From Halieaceae bacterium (GTDB lineage Bacteria; Pseudomonadota; Gammaproteobacteria; Pseudomonadales; Halieaceae): 13,815 nt of DNA. Shown here in pieces: positions 6,528 to 13,155 of the stretch. How positions within the stretch are numbered: the stretch's first letter is position 1; each line of letters starts with the position of its first letter. Where the stretch lies: positions 1 through 13,815 of the forward strand of contig QOPK01000043.1 of the NCBI GenBank assembly GCA_003331685.1. Reading direction: 5' to 3'. A program made the position numbers and the translations under genes. Below the pieces are notes generated by a model. The model searched no databases, was not told the origin of the DNA, and saw only the letters and a program-made list of their open reading frames with translations.

Positions 6528-7607
6528 TCAGCCGTCAGCGATACCCCTCCGGGTGACCAGATAAGTCGCAAAGCTACCCAACCAATGACTCCCCGCATAG
6601 TGCTCAGGATTGACGCCTTCAAGACCGGCGATTCGATGGGTATCAGCGGTCGCCCTGATCACACCAATTCGTGGATCCTCGTTGGGTAAGGCACTCGCGA
6701 TACCTTCCAACATCCACGCGCGACTCAGGTTCAACCCATCGAGGTGCACAAGATGGGGATCCGAGCGGTCGCTGACGGTCGCGGCTGGCAGCCAATCACC
6801 CGTTTCAGGAATCGCCAAAAACCCCGTCAGCCAGCTTGAAAACGCGCTCGGCGACAAGACGCGGCGCAGAAGGTCAGCCTCAGCGAGACAAGGCGAAAGG
6901 AAGTCAGCGCCCGAGGGTTCATAGTGAATGGGGCATCCTGTATCGGCGCCGTAAAGTGTTTGTGCGCGCTCTACGATCAACCCCTCTGTCACCTCATCCC
7001 CGGTAGCGCGCGCCCAATCGAGGGCTAATCCCAGCGCAAAAGCGGTTTGCGAATGGGTGCCGCTGCGCACAGGATAGGTCAGGTCGGGCAACCAGGACAC
7101 CAATCGGTCGACCATCGCCGCCTCCAGTGGCGCGATGTTCGCGCGCCACTCTCTGGCCTCATTGTCGTCCCATTCTTCGAGCTCAGTCACTAGCTGTAAA
7201 AGCCATGCAATGCCGTAGGGTCGCTCGAAAGACCTTCGGCCTTTAGCCGATACGTAAGCGGTCTCGGCCAACAGGTGCTCTCGCGTCAAACTTTGCGCGA
7301 GCGCTTTTCGTGCGGGCTGCACGTACTCGCTCTGCGGGTACTGCCTTGCCAATCTCGCTAATAGCCAATGTCCATGCACCGAGCTATGCCAATCGAGGCA
7401 GCCGTAGAAAGCCGGCGTTAATTCCCGCGGAGGCGCCACATCGGCATCGTTCTGCATGCTATGTGAAATATGATTGGGGTATTCCTGATGCACGCAGGCC
7501 AGTGCAAGGGTTGCGAAGCGGTCAGGAGCGGCACTGCCGGCAGACGACGACCCCGCAAACGTGAGCGCTGAAAAAACGATAACGAGCATCGCGAGATCGA
7601 GGCGCAT
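6528..7607 (-). CDS. Exported DUF2891 family protein
   Basis: A 359-residue protein starting at ATG 7607, where AGGAG (complement of 7616-7620) lies 8 bases upstream. An ATG at 7643 would add 12 residues before the signal peptide and is less likely. Residues 1-27 form a signal peptide (LAMLVIVFSALTFAG, then SSAGSAAP), predicting a periplasmic location. The mature part carries hallmark DUF2891 blocks: HQEYPNHISHS (40-50), FYGCLDWHSSVHGHWLL (67-83), RSGTHSQTAFALGLALDWA (181-199), HYEPSGADFLSPCLAEADLL (228-247) and HLDGLNLSRAWML (288-300), then HYAGSHWLGSFA. The many conserved Trp, His and acidic residues suggest an alpha-helical toroid with an active or sugar-binding cleft, but this is inference and no activity is established to my knowledge. 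Confidence 0.92.
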   Translation of the reverse strand: MRLDLAMLVIVFSALTFAGSSSAGSAAPDRFATLALACVHQEYPNHISHSMQNDADVAPPRELTPAFYGCLDWHSSVHGHWLLARLARQYPQSEYVQPARKALAQSLTREHLLAETAYVSAKGRRSFERPYGIAWLLQLVTELEEWDDNEAREWRANIAPLEAAMVDRLVSWLPDLTYPVRSGTHSQTAFALGLALDWARATGDEVTEGLIVERAQTLYGADTGCPIHYEPSGADFLSPCLAEADLLRRVLSPSAFSSWLTGFLAIPETGDWLPAATVSDRSDPHLVHLDGLNLSRAWMLEGIASALPNEDPRIGVIRATADTHRIAGLEGVNPEHYAGSHWLGSFATYLVTRRGIADG

Positions 7608-7703
7608 AATAAACGCTCCTATGGTTTTAATACCCGACACCAAGAGATCCGTGCACAGCCTGAGACAACCCGCACAGCACGCGGAAAGGGCAACCGGCGT
7701 GAA

Positions 7704-7731
7704 ACGCTATCAAACTTGCTGTGGCTGTCAA
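7704..7731 (-). promoter_or_regulatory. Candidate promoter of the DUF2891 gene
   Basis: The minus strand has a perfect sigma-70 -35 box, TTGACA (7731-7726), followed after 16 bases by a weak -10 candidate TAGCGT (7709-7704). The predicted leader is about 90 bases. The -35 box directly abuts the palindrome at 7732-7747. A strong -35 with a poor -10 is typical of promoters that depend on an activator, but this is inference. Confidence 0.35.
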
Positions 7732-7747
7732 CGGGGCAAGTGCCCCG
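7732..7747. repeat. Perfect GC-rich palindrome CGGGGCA-AG-TGCCCCG
   Basis: Two 7-base arms (7732-7738 and 7741-7747) are separated by two bases. It lies in the 245-base divergent gap between the DUF2891 gene and the first ABC1 kinase gene and directly touches the TTGACA box on the minus strand. No T-run follows on either strand, so a terminator is unlikely; the position suits a regulator binding site. Confidence 0.5.
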
Positions 7748-7780
7748 CTCTCTCAAGGCTTTGCTCATAATCTGACTGGT

Positions 7781-7809
7781 TTGCGTTCAGGTTAACAGCA
7801 CCGTATTCA
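7781..7809 (+). promoter_or_regulatory. Tentative promoter of the ABC1 kinase pair
   Basis: TTGCGT (7781-7786) and TATTCA (7804-7809) are separated by 17 bases. The -10 matches the consensus weakly. Transcription would begin near 7817, which fits translation starting at the ATG at 7853 rather than the GTG at 7817. Confidence 0.25.
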
Positions 7810-7852
7810 TTGGTCAGTGAGTCTGGATGTTACTGCACCGCGTAAGGTGCTT

Positions 7853-9220
7853 ATGCCGAAAAATAACTCAATACGCCGAGGCGGCCTGGCCCGCGGTTTA
7901 CGCTTATCGCTGGCGGGTACGCGGGCGGGTGGCGCTTTTGCCATCCATGGCGCGCTAAAAAAAATACGCGGCGACGCGCGCGACGACGACACCCTGCTCG
8001 ATCGCGAGGCCCGCCGATTCGCAAGGCAGTTGGGCGAGCTGAAAGGCTCATACGTCAAGATTGGGCAACTCCTCGCGCTACTGGGTGAGCACTTCTTGCC
8101 AGCGCCACTCACCAAAGCGCTCCATGAGCTAGAAGCACAAACCCAGCCCGTAGCCTGGACGGAGATGCAATCCGTTTTTCTCTTAGGTCTGGGCGCTCAG
8201 TATTCCCAACTAGAAATAGAACCTGAAGCATTAGCAGCCGCCTCCCTCGCACAAGTCCACCGGGCACAGATCACCTTGACCGGCGAGCAAGTCGTCGTGA
8301 AAGGGCAGTATCCCGACCTCGTCGCGCTGCTTGATGATGACTTTAACGCCGTTGTCAAAATGTTGCGGCTGGCAAGGTGGATACCTGGAAGCCGGGACTT
8401 CGACAGCTGGCTCAGCACACTCCACAAGCAGCTGTTAGCGGAAGTTGATTACCCGAGAGAACAGCGAATGGCGCAGACGATGGCTACTGCGCTGGCCGAG
8501 CATTCGCAGTTGCAACGCTCTCCAGTGAGCATCCGGGTACCGCACTTCTGGCCAGAGCTCTGCTCTGTCGATGTCTTGACTATGGAGTATGTTGAAGGGC
8601 ATCGCGCAGCCTCACCGGCAGTCGCAACATTACCTCAGCCAACGCGCAATGAGCTCGGCAAGGTGATACTGCAGCTCTTCTTTGCCGAGGTTTTTGATCT
8701 GGGCTTGGTGCAGACCGACCCCAACTTTGGCAATTACTTGATCAACGACGCGGGCACCGAGCTCACCCTGCTCGATTTTGGCTCTGTGTTTGAGCTTGAT
8801 CACACCGTCCAGACAGCGCTCTGCAACACCATCTTAGCGGGCCTGAACAACGACGATGCGTGTCTCGAAAAAGCGCTGGTGCAACTGGGCTGCCTATCAT
8901 CCGATGCAGGGGACAGCGCAAAGGAGACGTTCAAAGCCTTTATCGGCAATCTGCTCGAGCCGCTCCGTCCACCCGAGAAGTTGCCACCGGAGTTTCTCAA
9001 TGCCGAGGGTGACTATTGTTGGGGACGCTCCGGGCTCATCAACCGGACCGGGCAGCAGGTGGCACGATCACTCACAAACCGAGAGTTCACCATTCCCTCC
9101 GGCGACTTTGCCATGGTGGCGCGGAAATTGACCGGGGTATTTACTTTCATCGCCGTGCTCGACGCCGAGTTCAATGGCCACGACATTGTTGCGCCCTACA
9201 TCGCTAGAGCCACAGTGTGA
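7853..9220 (+). CDS. ABC1/AarF-family atypical kinase-like protein, first of a tandem pair (COQ8/ADCK3-like)
   Basis: A 455-residue protein of the ABC1 (AarF/UbiB/COQ8) family. Visible in order: KIGQ (69-72), the hallmark KxGQ that occludes the substrate pocket; the Ala-rich nucleotide loop AAASLAQVH (128-136) in place of a P-loop; the N-lobe lysine VVVK150 followed by GQYP; EVDYPREQ (197-204); QTDPNFGN (287-294) as catalytic loop; and LDFG (307-310), the Mg-binding DFG. QTDPN is typical of COQ8/ADCK3 relatives, whereas UbiB has HADPHPGN. There is no C-terminal transmembrane hairpin, which also argues against UbiB. Relatives support ubiquinone or other lipid metabolism through ATP binding. 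TAAGG with 5-base spacing supports ATG 7853; an in-frame GTG at 7817 has no ribosome site. It is 16 bases upstream of a paralogue, surely co-transcribed. Confidence 0.9.
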   Translation: MPKNNSIRRGGLARGLRLSLAGTRAGGAFAIHGALKKIRGDARDDDTLLDREARRFARQLGELKGSYVKIGQLLALLGEHFLPAPLTKALHELEAQTQPVAWTEMQSVFLLGLGAQYSQLEIEPEALAAASLAQVHRAQITLTGEQVVVKGQYPDLVALLDDDFNAVVKMLRLARWIPGSRDFDSWLSTLHKQLLAEVDYPREQRMAQTMATALAEHSQLQRSPVSIRVPHFWPELCSVDVLTMEYVEGHRAASPAVATLPQPTRNELGKVILQLFFAEVFDLGLVQTDPNFGNYLINDAGTELTLLDFGSVFELDHTVQTALCNTILAGLNNDDACLEKALVQLGCLSSDAGDSAKETFKAFIGNLLEPLRPPEKLPPEFLNAEGDYCWGRSGLINRTGQQVARSLTNREFTIPSGDFAMVARKLTGVFTFIAVLDAEFNGHDIVAPYIARATV

Positions 9221-9236
9221 TGAGGGTCGGTGAGCG

Positions 9237-10601
9237 ATGAGAGAAGACACGCACAAGACGCAAAGCACTGCGGCCAGCAGGAAGCAACGCGCGGTGCCAA
9301 AAGGTCGCGCTCAGCGCTTTGGCAAGTTCGCGCGCCTCGCCGGCGGCGTGGCCGGCAATATGCTAGCGCATGGCGCCGCGCAGTTGGCGACCGGCAAACG
9401 CCCTCGGATGAAGGATCTCCTGCTGACACCCAAGAATGCAATGAGACTTACGAAACAGCTGGCGGAGATGCGTGGCGCCGCGATGAAGCTGGGACAGATC
9501 CTTTCCATGGATACAGGTGATTTGCTGCCACAGGAGCTGGCCGACATCCTTGCGACTTTGCGCAATGCAGGCTACGCCATGCCGGACGCCCAATTGCAGG
9601 AGGTATTAATAGAAGGATTGGGCCCCCACTTTGAGAAAAAGCTGAAGGGGTTTGAGTCCCGACCATTCGCGGCAGCCTCTATCGGGCAGGTGCATCGATT
9701 ATCGACGTGCGAGGGGCGTGCTGCTGTGCTCAAAGTCCAGTACCCAGGCGTCAAGGAAAGTATCGATTCCGATGTCGACAATCTCGCCTCTCTGCTGCGC
9801 GTATCCGGGCTACTGCCAAAGCACATGGATATGTCCCCCCTGCTGGCTGAAGCGAAGTCACAACTGCACGAAGAAGCTGATTATGAACAGGAGGCTCGGT
9901 ACCTCAATGCATTTGTGCGCGCACTGGGTGACGACGAACGATTTCTGCTACCGAGAGTCATCCCATCCTTGAGCTCCTCGCGGATTCTGGGTATGACCTT
10001 TGTGCCCGGACAACCGATAGAGGATGTCGCCCACGCCGACGCTTCGGAGCGTAATCGCGTCGCAGCCCTTTTATTCGAGCTGTTCATGATTGAGCTCTTC
10101 GAATTGCGTCTCGTCCAGACCGATCCCAACTTCGCTAACTATCAATACAACGCAGAAACGGGGCAGGTAGTGCTGCTCGACTTCGGCGCGTCGCGGCGTT
10201 TTAAAGCGTCACTTGTTCGAGGCTATCGTGATCTGCTGGCGGGAGCCATCGCCGGCGACAGGCCATCAATGGTCAAAGCAGCTGAGTCGATCGGCTATCA
10301 CTTGGGGCCCGATAACTCGGCCTACCGACAAACGCTGCTTGAGCTAGCAGACATCGCGTTGGTGCCGCTGATCGTCAACAAACCCTATGATTTCGGCCGC
10401 TCGCCCATTCCCCGGCAGCTTATGCAGCGGATCGAGCCACTTAGAAACAACAGTACCTTCTGGCAGGTGCCACCTATCGACGTCGCTTATATACACCGCA
10501 AAATCGGGGGCCTTTTTATGCTCGCAACACGATTAAATGCCACCATCAATGTGCACGAGCTACTCCTACCCTGGTTAGAACAACACGATACTGCTCCCTG
10601 A
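9237..10601 (+). CDS. ABC1/AarF-family atypical kinase-like protein, second of a tandem pair (COQ8/ADCK3-like)
   Basis: A 454-residue paralogue of the preceding gene. Motifs: KLGQ (84-87), AAASIGQVH (145-153), the N-lobe lysine VLK166 followed by VQYPGV, HEEADYEQEA (211-220), QTDPNFAN (294-301), and LLDFGAS with DFG at 315-317. It is closer to the eukaryotic COQ8A pattern (KxGQ, AAASIGQVH, KVQYPGV, QTDPNxxNF, LLDFGA) than its neighbour. The N-terminus of about 50 residues is basic and Ala/Gly-rich, with a GG/GxxxG helix (ARLAGGVAGNMLAHGAAQLA), like the membrane-associating segment of this clade. The C-terminus (IHRKIGGLFMLATRLNA) lacks a transmembrane hairpin. All catalytic-type residues are intact in both copies, so neither looks like a pseudoenzyme. 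GAGGG upstream of ATG 9237 serves as ribosome site. Confidence 0.92.
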   Translation: MREDTHKTQSTAASRKQRAVPKGRAQRFGKFARLAGGVAGNMLAHGAAQLATGKRPRMKDLLLTPKNAMRLTKQLAEMRGAAMKLGQILSMDTGDLLPQELADILATLRNAGYAMPDAQLQEVLIEGLGPHFEKKLKGFESRPFAAASIGQVHRLSTCEGRAAVLKVQYPGVKESIDSDVDNLASLLRVSGLLPKHMDMSPLLAEAKSQLHEEADYEQEARYLNAFVRALGDDERFLLPRVIPSLSSSRILGMTFVPGQPIEDVAHADASERNRVAALLFELFMIELFELRLVQTDPNFANYQYNAETGQVVLLDFGASRRFKASLVRGYRDLLAGAIAGDRPSMVKAAESIGYHLGPDNSAYRQTLLELADIALVPLIVNKPYDFGRSPIPRQLMQRIEPLRNNSTFWQVPPIDVAYIHRKIGGLFMLATRLNATINVHELLLPWLEQHDTAP

Positions 10602-10662
10602 CTTTCCGCTGAAGATAGATATCACTTCTACTGGCACAGCCGGCACCGTGCACCGCCGCGCG

Positions 10663-10691
10663 TTCCCGGGAAAACCCGGAGTGTGACTCCG
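10663..10691. repeat. Cluster of overlapping dyad symmetries
   Basis: Three overlapping elements are visible: TTCCCGGGAA (10663-10672), CCGGG-AAAA-CCCGG (10666-10679) and CGGAGT-GTG-ACTCCG (10677-10691). They could form alternative hairpins downstream of the kinase genes and act as a processing or weak termination site for converging transcripts. No T-run follows on either strand, so a standard intrinsic terminator is not supported. Confidence 0.35.
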
Positions 10692-10704
10692 CGTGAGGAG
10701 CGAA

Positions 10705-10884
10705 TCAGTTGCTTGAGGGGAGAACCGAATCCGGTGCGGCAAACAGGAAATGGGCAATCACCAGCCCGGCGGGAATAATAGCGATGTTGTTCATATTCGG
10801 ATTCAGCTATGTCCCGATCCAGGGAATGACATCCAGCGAGTGCTCCACCACAGGTATCGCCGCTGCGGCCACGGGGTAAGCCAT
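10705..10884 (-). pseudogene. Possible remnant of a small membrane-protein gene (uncertain)
   Basis: One minus-strand frame reads MAYPVAAAAIPVVEHSLDV... for 25 codons, then an in-frame TAG (10809-10807), then continues through MNNIAIIPAGLVIAHFLFAA, a likely transmembrane segment, to TGA at 10705. Protein-like hydrophobic sequence on both sides of one stop suggests a decayed or truncated membrane protein, but 60 codons are too few to exclude chance. I recognise no family. The part after the stop could itself be a 29-residue peptide, though it has no ribosome site. Confidence 0.2.
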
Positions 10885-10980
10885 GCGGCCCGTGCTAGCT
10901 TCACGCTATCCAGCTTTTGCATTGCTGAGCGCATCCCCAGATCTGCTCAACGGAGCGAACGAAACCAGTCTAACGCTGAT

Positions 10981-12024
10981 CTACTTCCAACCGGCACGAT
11001 CAAACACCATGAGCGCAGCAGCCTGATTGACTCCAAGCTCAGAGGTGTTGAGTGGGTCTTCGGCAAATTCACCCAAAGCCACTACCTTTGAGGTCGCAGC
11101 AATCCCGGGCACGGCAGGGTATTCATGGTTGCCATTTGCGAACAACAACTGCGCTTGGTCACTGGCGAGGTATTCTAAAAACCTGATCCCGTTTTCGGGA
11201 TTAGGAGCCGTTTTAACCAAACCTGCGCCGCTAATATTGACATGAGTGCCATTGCCTGCCTGATCTGGGAACACAATGCCTACGGCCGCTGCCACTGCTT
11301 GGTCTTGAGGATCCTCAGACGCCGCCAGCCTCGCTAGATAGTAGGTGTTTGCAATGGCAATACCGCATTCACCGCTGGCAACAGCGCGAATCTGGCCCGT
11401 ATCGTTGCTCTGCGGCGTCCGCGCAAAATTGGCCACCACGCCTGCAGCCCACTCCTCGGCCGCCGCCTCGCCGTTTCTGGCCACGATGCTCGCCATCAAA
11501 GAGATGTTGTAGATGTTGCTCGAGGATCGGATGCACACCTTGCCCTTATGGACAGGGCTTGCCAGATCCGCATAAGTAGCGAGCGGTTCGGGCATGCCAG
11601 CGGCGCGGTTATAGACAATCACGCGAGCGCGTTTAGAGAGCCCCATCCAAAGGCCTTCGGGATGTCGCATGTTGTCGGGCAAACGATCAGCAAGCACGGC
11701 AGAATTAACGGGTTGAAAGATACCTGCTTGCTCAGCCCGCCACAGACGTCCAGCGTCCACGGTAATCAACAGATCTGCAGGACTCGACACTCCCTCACTT
11801 TGGATTCGTGCTATTAGCTCATCAGCTCCCGCCTCAATCAAATTGACCTTAATGCCGGTGGCCTCAGTAAAGTTGTCGTAGAGTGCTTGGTCAGTGTCAT
11901 AGTGACGAGACGAATATAAGTTGACCTCGTCCACCGAGGGGTCGTCAGTCTTGCTCTCGTCCACGCAGGATGTAAGCGTGACCAGCAAGACCGCGAAGAC
12001 AGGAATTAAAAACGCCTTAGACAT
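10981..12024 (-). CDS. fbpA: Ferric-iron ABC transporter substrate-binding lipoprotein (FbpA/FutA type)
   Basis: A 347-residue periplasmic binding protein. The preferred start is ATG at 12024, which begins an ordinary lipoprotein signal (MSKAFLIPVF, then VTLTSC) with the lipidated Cys at residue 20; an in-frame GTG at 12036 would add four residues. The mature chain opens with VNLYSSRHYDTDQALY, the diagnostic N-terminus of FutA/IdiA/FbpA proteins, in which Tyr37 and His41 are candidate iron-site residues. IANTYYLARL supplies the paired tyrosines Tyr228/Tyr229 that bind ferric iron in this family. Length and spacing are normal. It delivers Fe(III) to the permease FbpB, powered by FbpC. It is 56 bases downstream of the ATPase gene on the same strand, and the gap holds its own Fur box, so it can be transcribed independently under iron limitation. 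Confidence 0.93.
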   Translation of the reverse strand: MSKAFLIPVFAVLLVTLTSCVDESKTDDPSVDEVNLYSSRHYDTDQALYDNFTEATGIKVNLIEAGADELIARIQSEGVSSPADLLITVDAGRLWRAEQAGIFQPVNSAVLADRLPDNMRHPEGLWMGLSKRARVIVYNRAAGMPEPLATYADLASPVHKGKVCIRSSSNIYNISLMASIVARNGEAAAEEWAAGVVANFARTPQSNDTGQIRAVASGECGIAIANTYYLARLAASEDPQDQAVAAAVGIVFPDQAGNGTHVNISGAGLVKTAPNPENGIRFLEYLASDQAQLLFANGNHEYPAVPGIAATSKVVALGEFAEDPLNTSELGVNQAAALMVFDRAGWK

Positions 12025-12056
12025 AGAAGTATTCACTCATCTGCTGAATCGTTAAC

Positions 12057-12075
12057 AATAATGAGAATGATTATC
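12057..12075. promoter_or_regulatory. Fur box upstream of fbpA
   Basis: AATAATGAGAATGATTATC is close to the 19-base Fur consensus GATAATGATAATCATTATC; read on the minus strand it begins GATAATCATTCTCATTATT, a well-known natural variant. It sits 32 bases upstream of the fbpA ATG and just beyond the fbpC stop, where it would overlap an fbpA promoter. This predicts repression of fbpA by Fe-loaded Fur in iron-replete cells. Confidence 0.85.
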
Positions 12076-12080
12076 TTAAT

Positions 12081-13115
12081 TTACTTAGCAGGAGACGCAA
12101 AAACAGCACCAGACTGCGGCACCACCCGCACCACAGAACCCACTCCTATCGCGGTGCCCGCATCTTTTGGCCAGTTCACAATCACCGTCAATTCGCCTCC
12201 CGTTGCATCGAACGAAACGCGAGTAAGCCTTCCGAAACTCTGAATATCAGTGATCAGGATCCCGTTATTGTCAGGCTGCAGCTCTAGACGGTCAGCATCG
12301 ACGACCAGCAACGCATCACCATTGCTCGCGCCTGGATCAACCAATGCGCACCGATCCCAATCCCCCAGTGGCGTCAGAATTCGATCCGCATAAATTGTGC
12401 CTTCGAATACTTGAGGCTCACCGAATAACTCCGCGGCGAATCGTGACGTAGGCCTGTCGTACAGTGCCTGCGGTGTGCCGCACTCCACAATCAAACCCTG
12501 ATCAAGCACTGCGACATTGTCAGCCATCATCAATACCTCAGCTGGATCGTGAGTGACGAACAGCCCCACAGTGCCTGTATCGCGAATGATGCGTCTGGCA
12601 TCCTCTCGCAGGGCCCTTCTGAGGGGCGCATCTAGATTTGCATATGGCTCATCAAACAACAGGACTCTAGGTTCTGGCGCCATAGCTCGAGCCAGCGCAA
12701 CGCGCTGACGTTGCCCCCCGGACAGGCTGTCTGGATTCCGCTCAGCAAAATCAGCCAACCCCACCCGCTTCAACCATTCTATCGCCAGTTTCCGCGCCCC
12801 TCTCTTCGGGAGCCCAAAGGCGACATTGTCAGCAACGCTCATATGCGGAAATAAAGCCCCTTCCTGGAATACCATTCCTATGGGCCTCTCCTCAGGCGAC
12901 AACATCTTCGTTTGGCTTGCCAAGACCGCGCCGTCAAGAAGGATGCGCCCGTTCTGAACCCTCAGTAAGCCCGCCAATAGCCTCAATAAAGTTGTTTTGC
13001 CGCAGCCAGAGTGCCCAATCAAGCAGGTCACCTCTCCTCCGAAACTCTGTAGAGAGACATTGTTGAGTACCTGATGCGGACCAAAATGATGCGATACTTC
13101 TTCAATTACCAGCAC
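12081..13115 (-). CDS. fbpC: Ferric-iron ABC transporter ATP-binding protein (FbpC/FutC type)
   Basis: A 344-residue ABC ATPase with complete motifs: Walker A GHSGCGKTT (34-42), Q-loop Gln84, signature LSGGQRQR (131-138), Walker B VLLFDEP with catalytic Glu156, D-loop NLDAP and H-loop His189 (FVTHD). Residues about 240-344 form a C-terminal TOBE-like regulatory domain, as in FbpC and PotA-type importers. The protein should drive Fe(III) import at the inner membrane with FbpB. The GTG at 13115 is the only start that keeps the first beta strand (LVIEEVSHHFG), but no ribosome site is evident. It lies upstream of fbpA on the same strand and is divergent from fbpB, a split of the usual co-directional fbpABC order. 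A related substrate is possible, but the fbpA and fbpB neighbours make iron most likely. Confidence 0.93.
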   Translation of the reverse strand: MLVIEEVSHHFGPHQVLNNVSLQSFGGEVTCLIGHSGCGKTTLLRLLAGLLRVQNGRILLDGAVLASQTKMLSPEERPIGMVFQEGALFPHMSVADNVAFGLPKRGARKLAIEWLKRVGLADFAERNPDSLSGGQRQRVALARAMAPEPRVLLFDEPYANLDAPLRRALREDARRIIRDTGTVGLFVTHDPAEVLMMADNVAVLDQGLIVECGTPQALYDRPTSRFAAELFGEPQVFEGTIYADRILTPLGDWDRCALVDPGASNGDALLVVDADRLELQPDNNGILITDIQSFGRLTRVSFDATGGELTVIVNWPKDAGTAIGVGSVVRVVPQSGAVFASPAK

Positions 13116-13155
13116 TTGAATACACTAGCCGTTGTTAATACGCCCGCAGCAGTCT
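13116..13155. promoter_or_regulatory. 40-base divergent gap between fbpC and fbpB
   Basis: The two translation starts are only 40 bases apart, so promoters for both genes must overlap the opposite coding regions or sit very close to the starts. I find no Fur box and no clear ribosome binding site for either gene in this gap. Confidence 0.4.

Larger units (their letters stand above)
10602..10980. other. 379-base convergent intergenic region
   Basis: It lies between the 3' ends of the second kinase gene and the iron-binding lipoprotein gene. It holds a cluster of short overlapping dyads (10663-10691) and a possible gene remnant on the minus strand (10705-10884). I see no intact gene, tRNA or classic terminator with a T-run. 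Confidence 0.5.

Noticed and set aside
7608..7643. ATG at 7643 as the DUF2891 start.
   Set aside because: AGGAG lies just before the ATG at 7607, which also starts a clean signal peptide.
7732..7747. The palindrome read as an intrinsic terminator.
   Set aside because: It sits between divergent gene starts and lacks a T-run on both strands.
7853..10601. The two kinases as transporter ATPases or as UbiB proper.
   Set aside because: No Walker A or ABC signature is present; KxGQ and QTDPN motifs identify the ABC1 kinase family, and the missing membrane hairpin and HADPH motif argue against UbiB.
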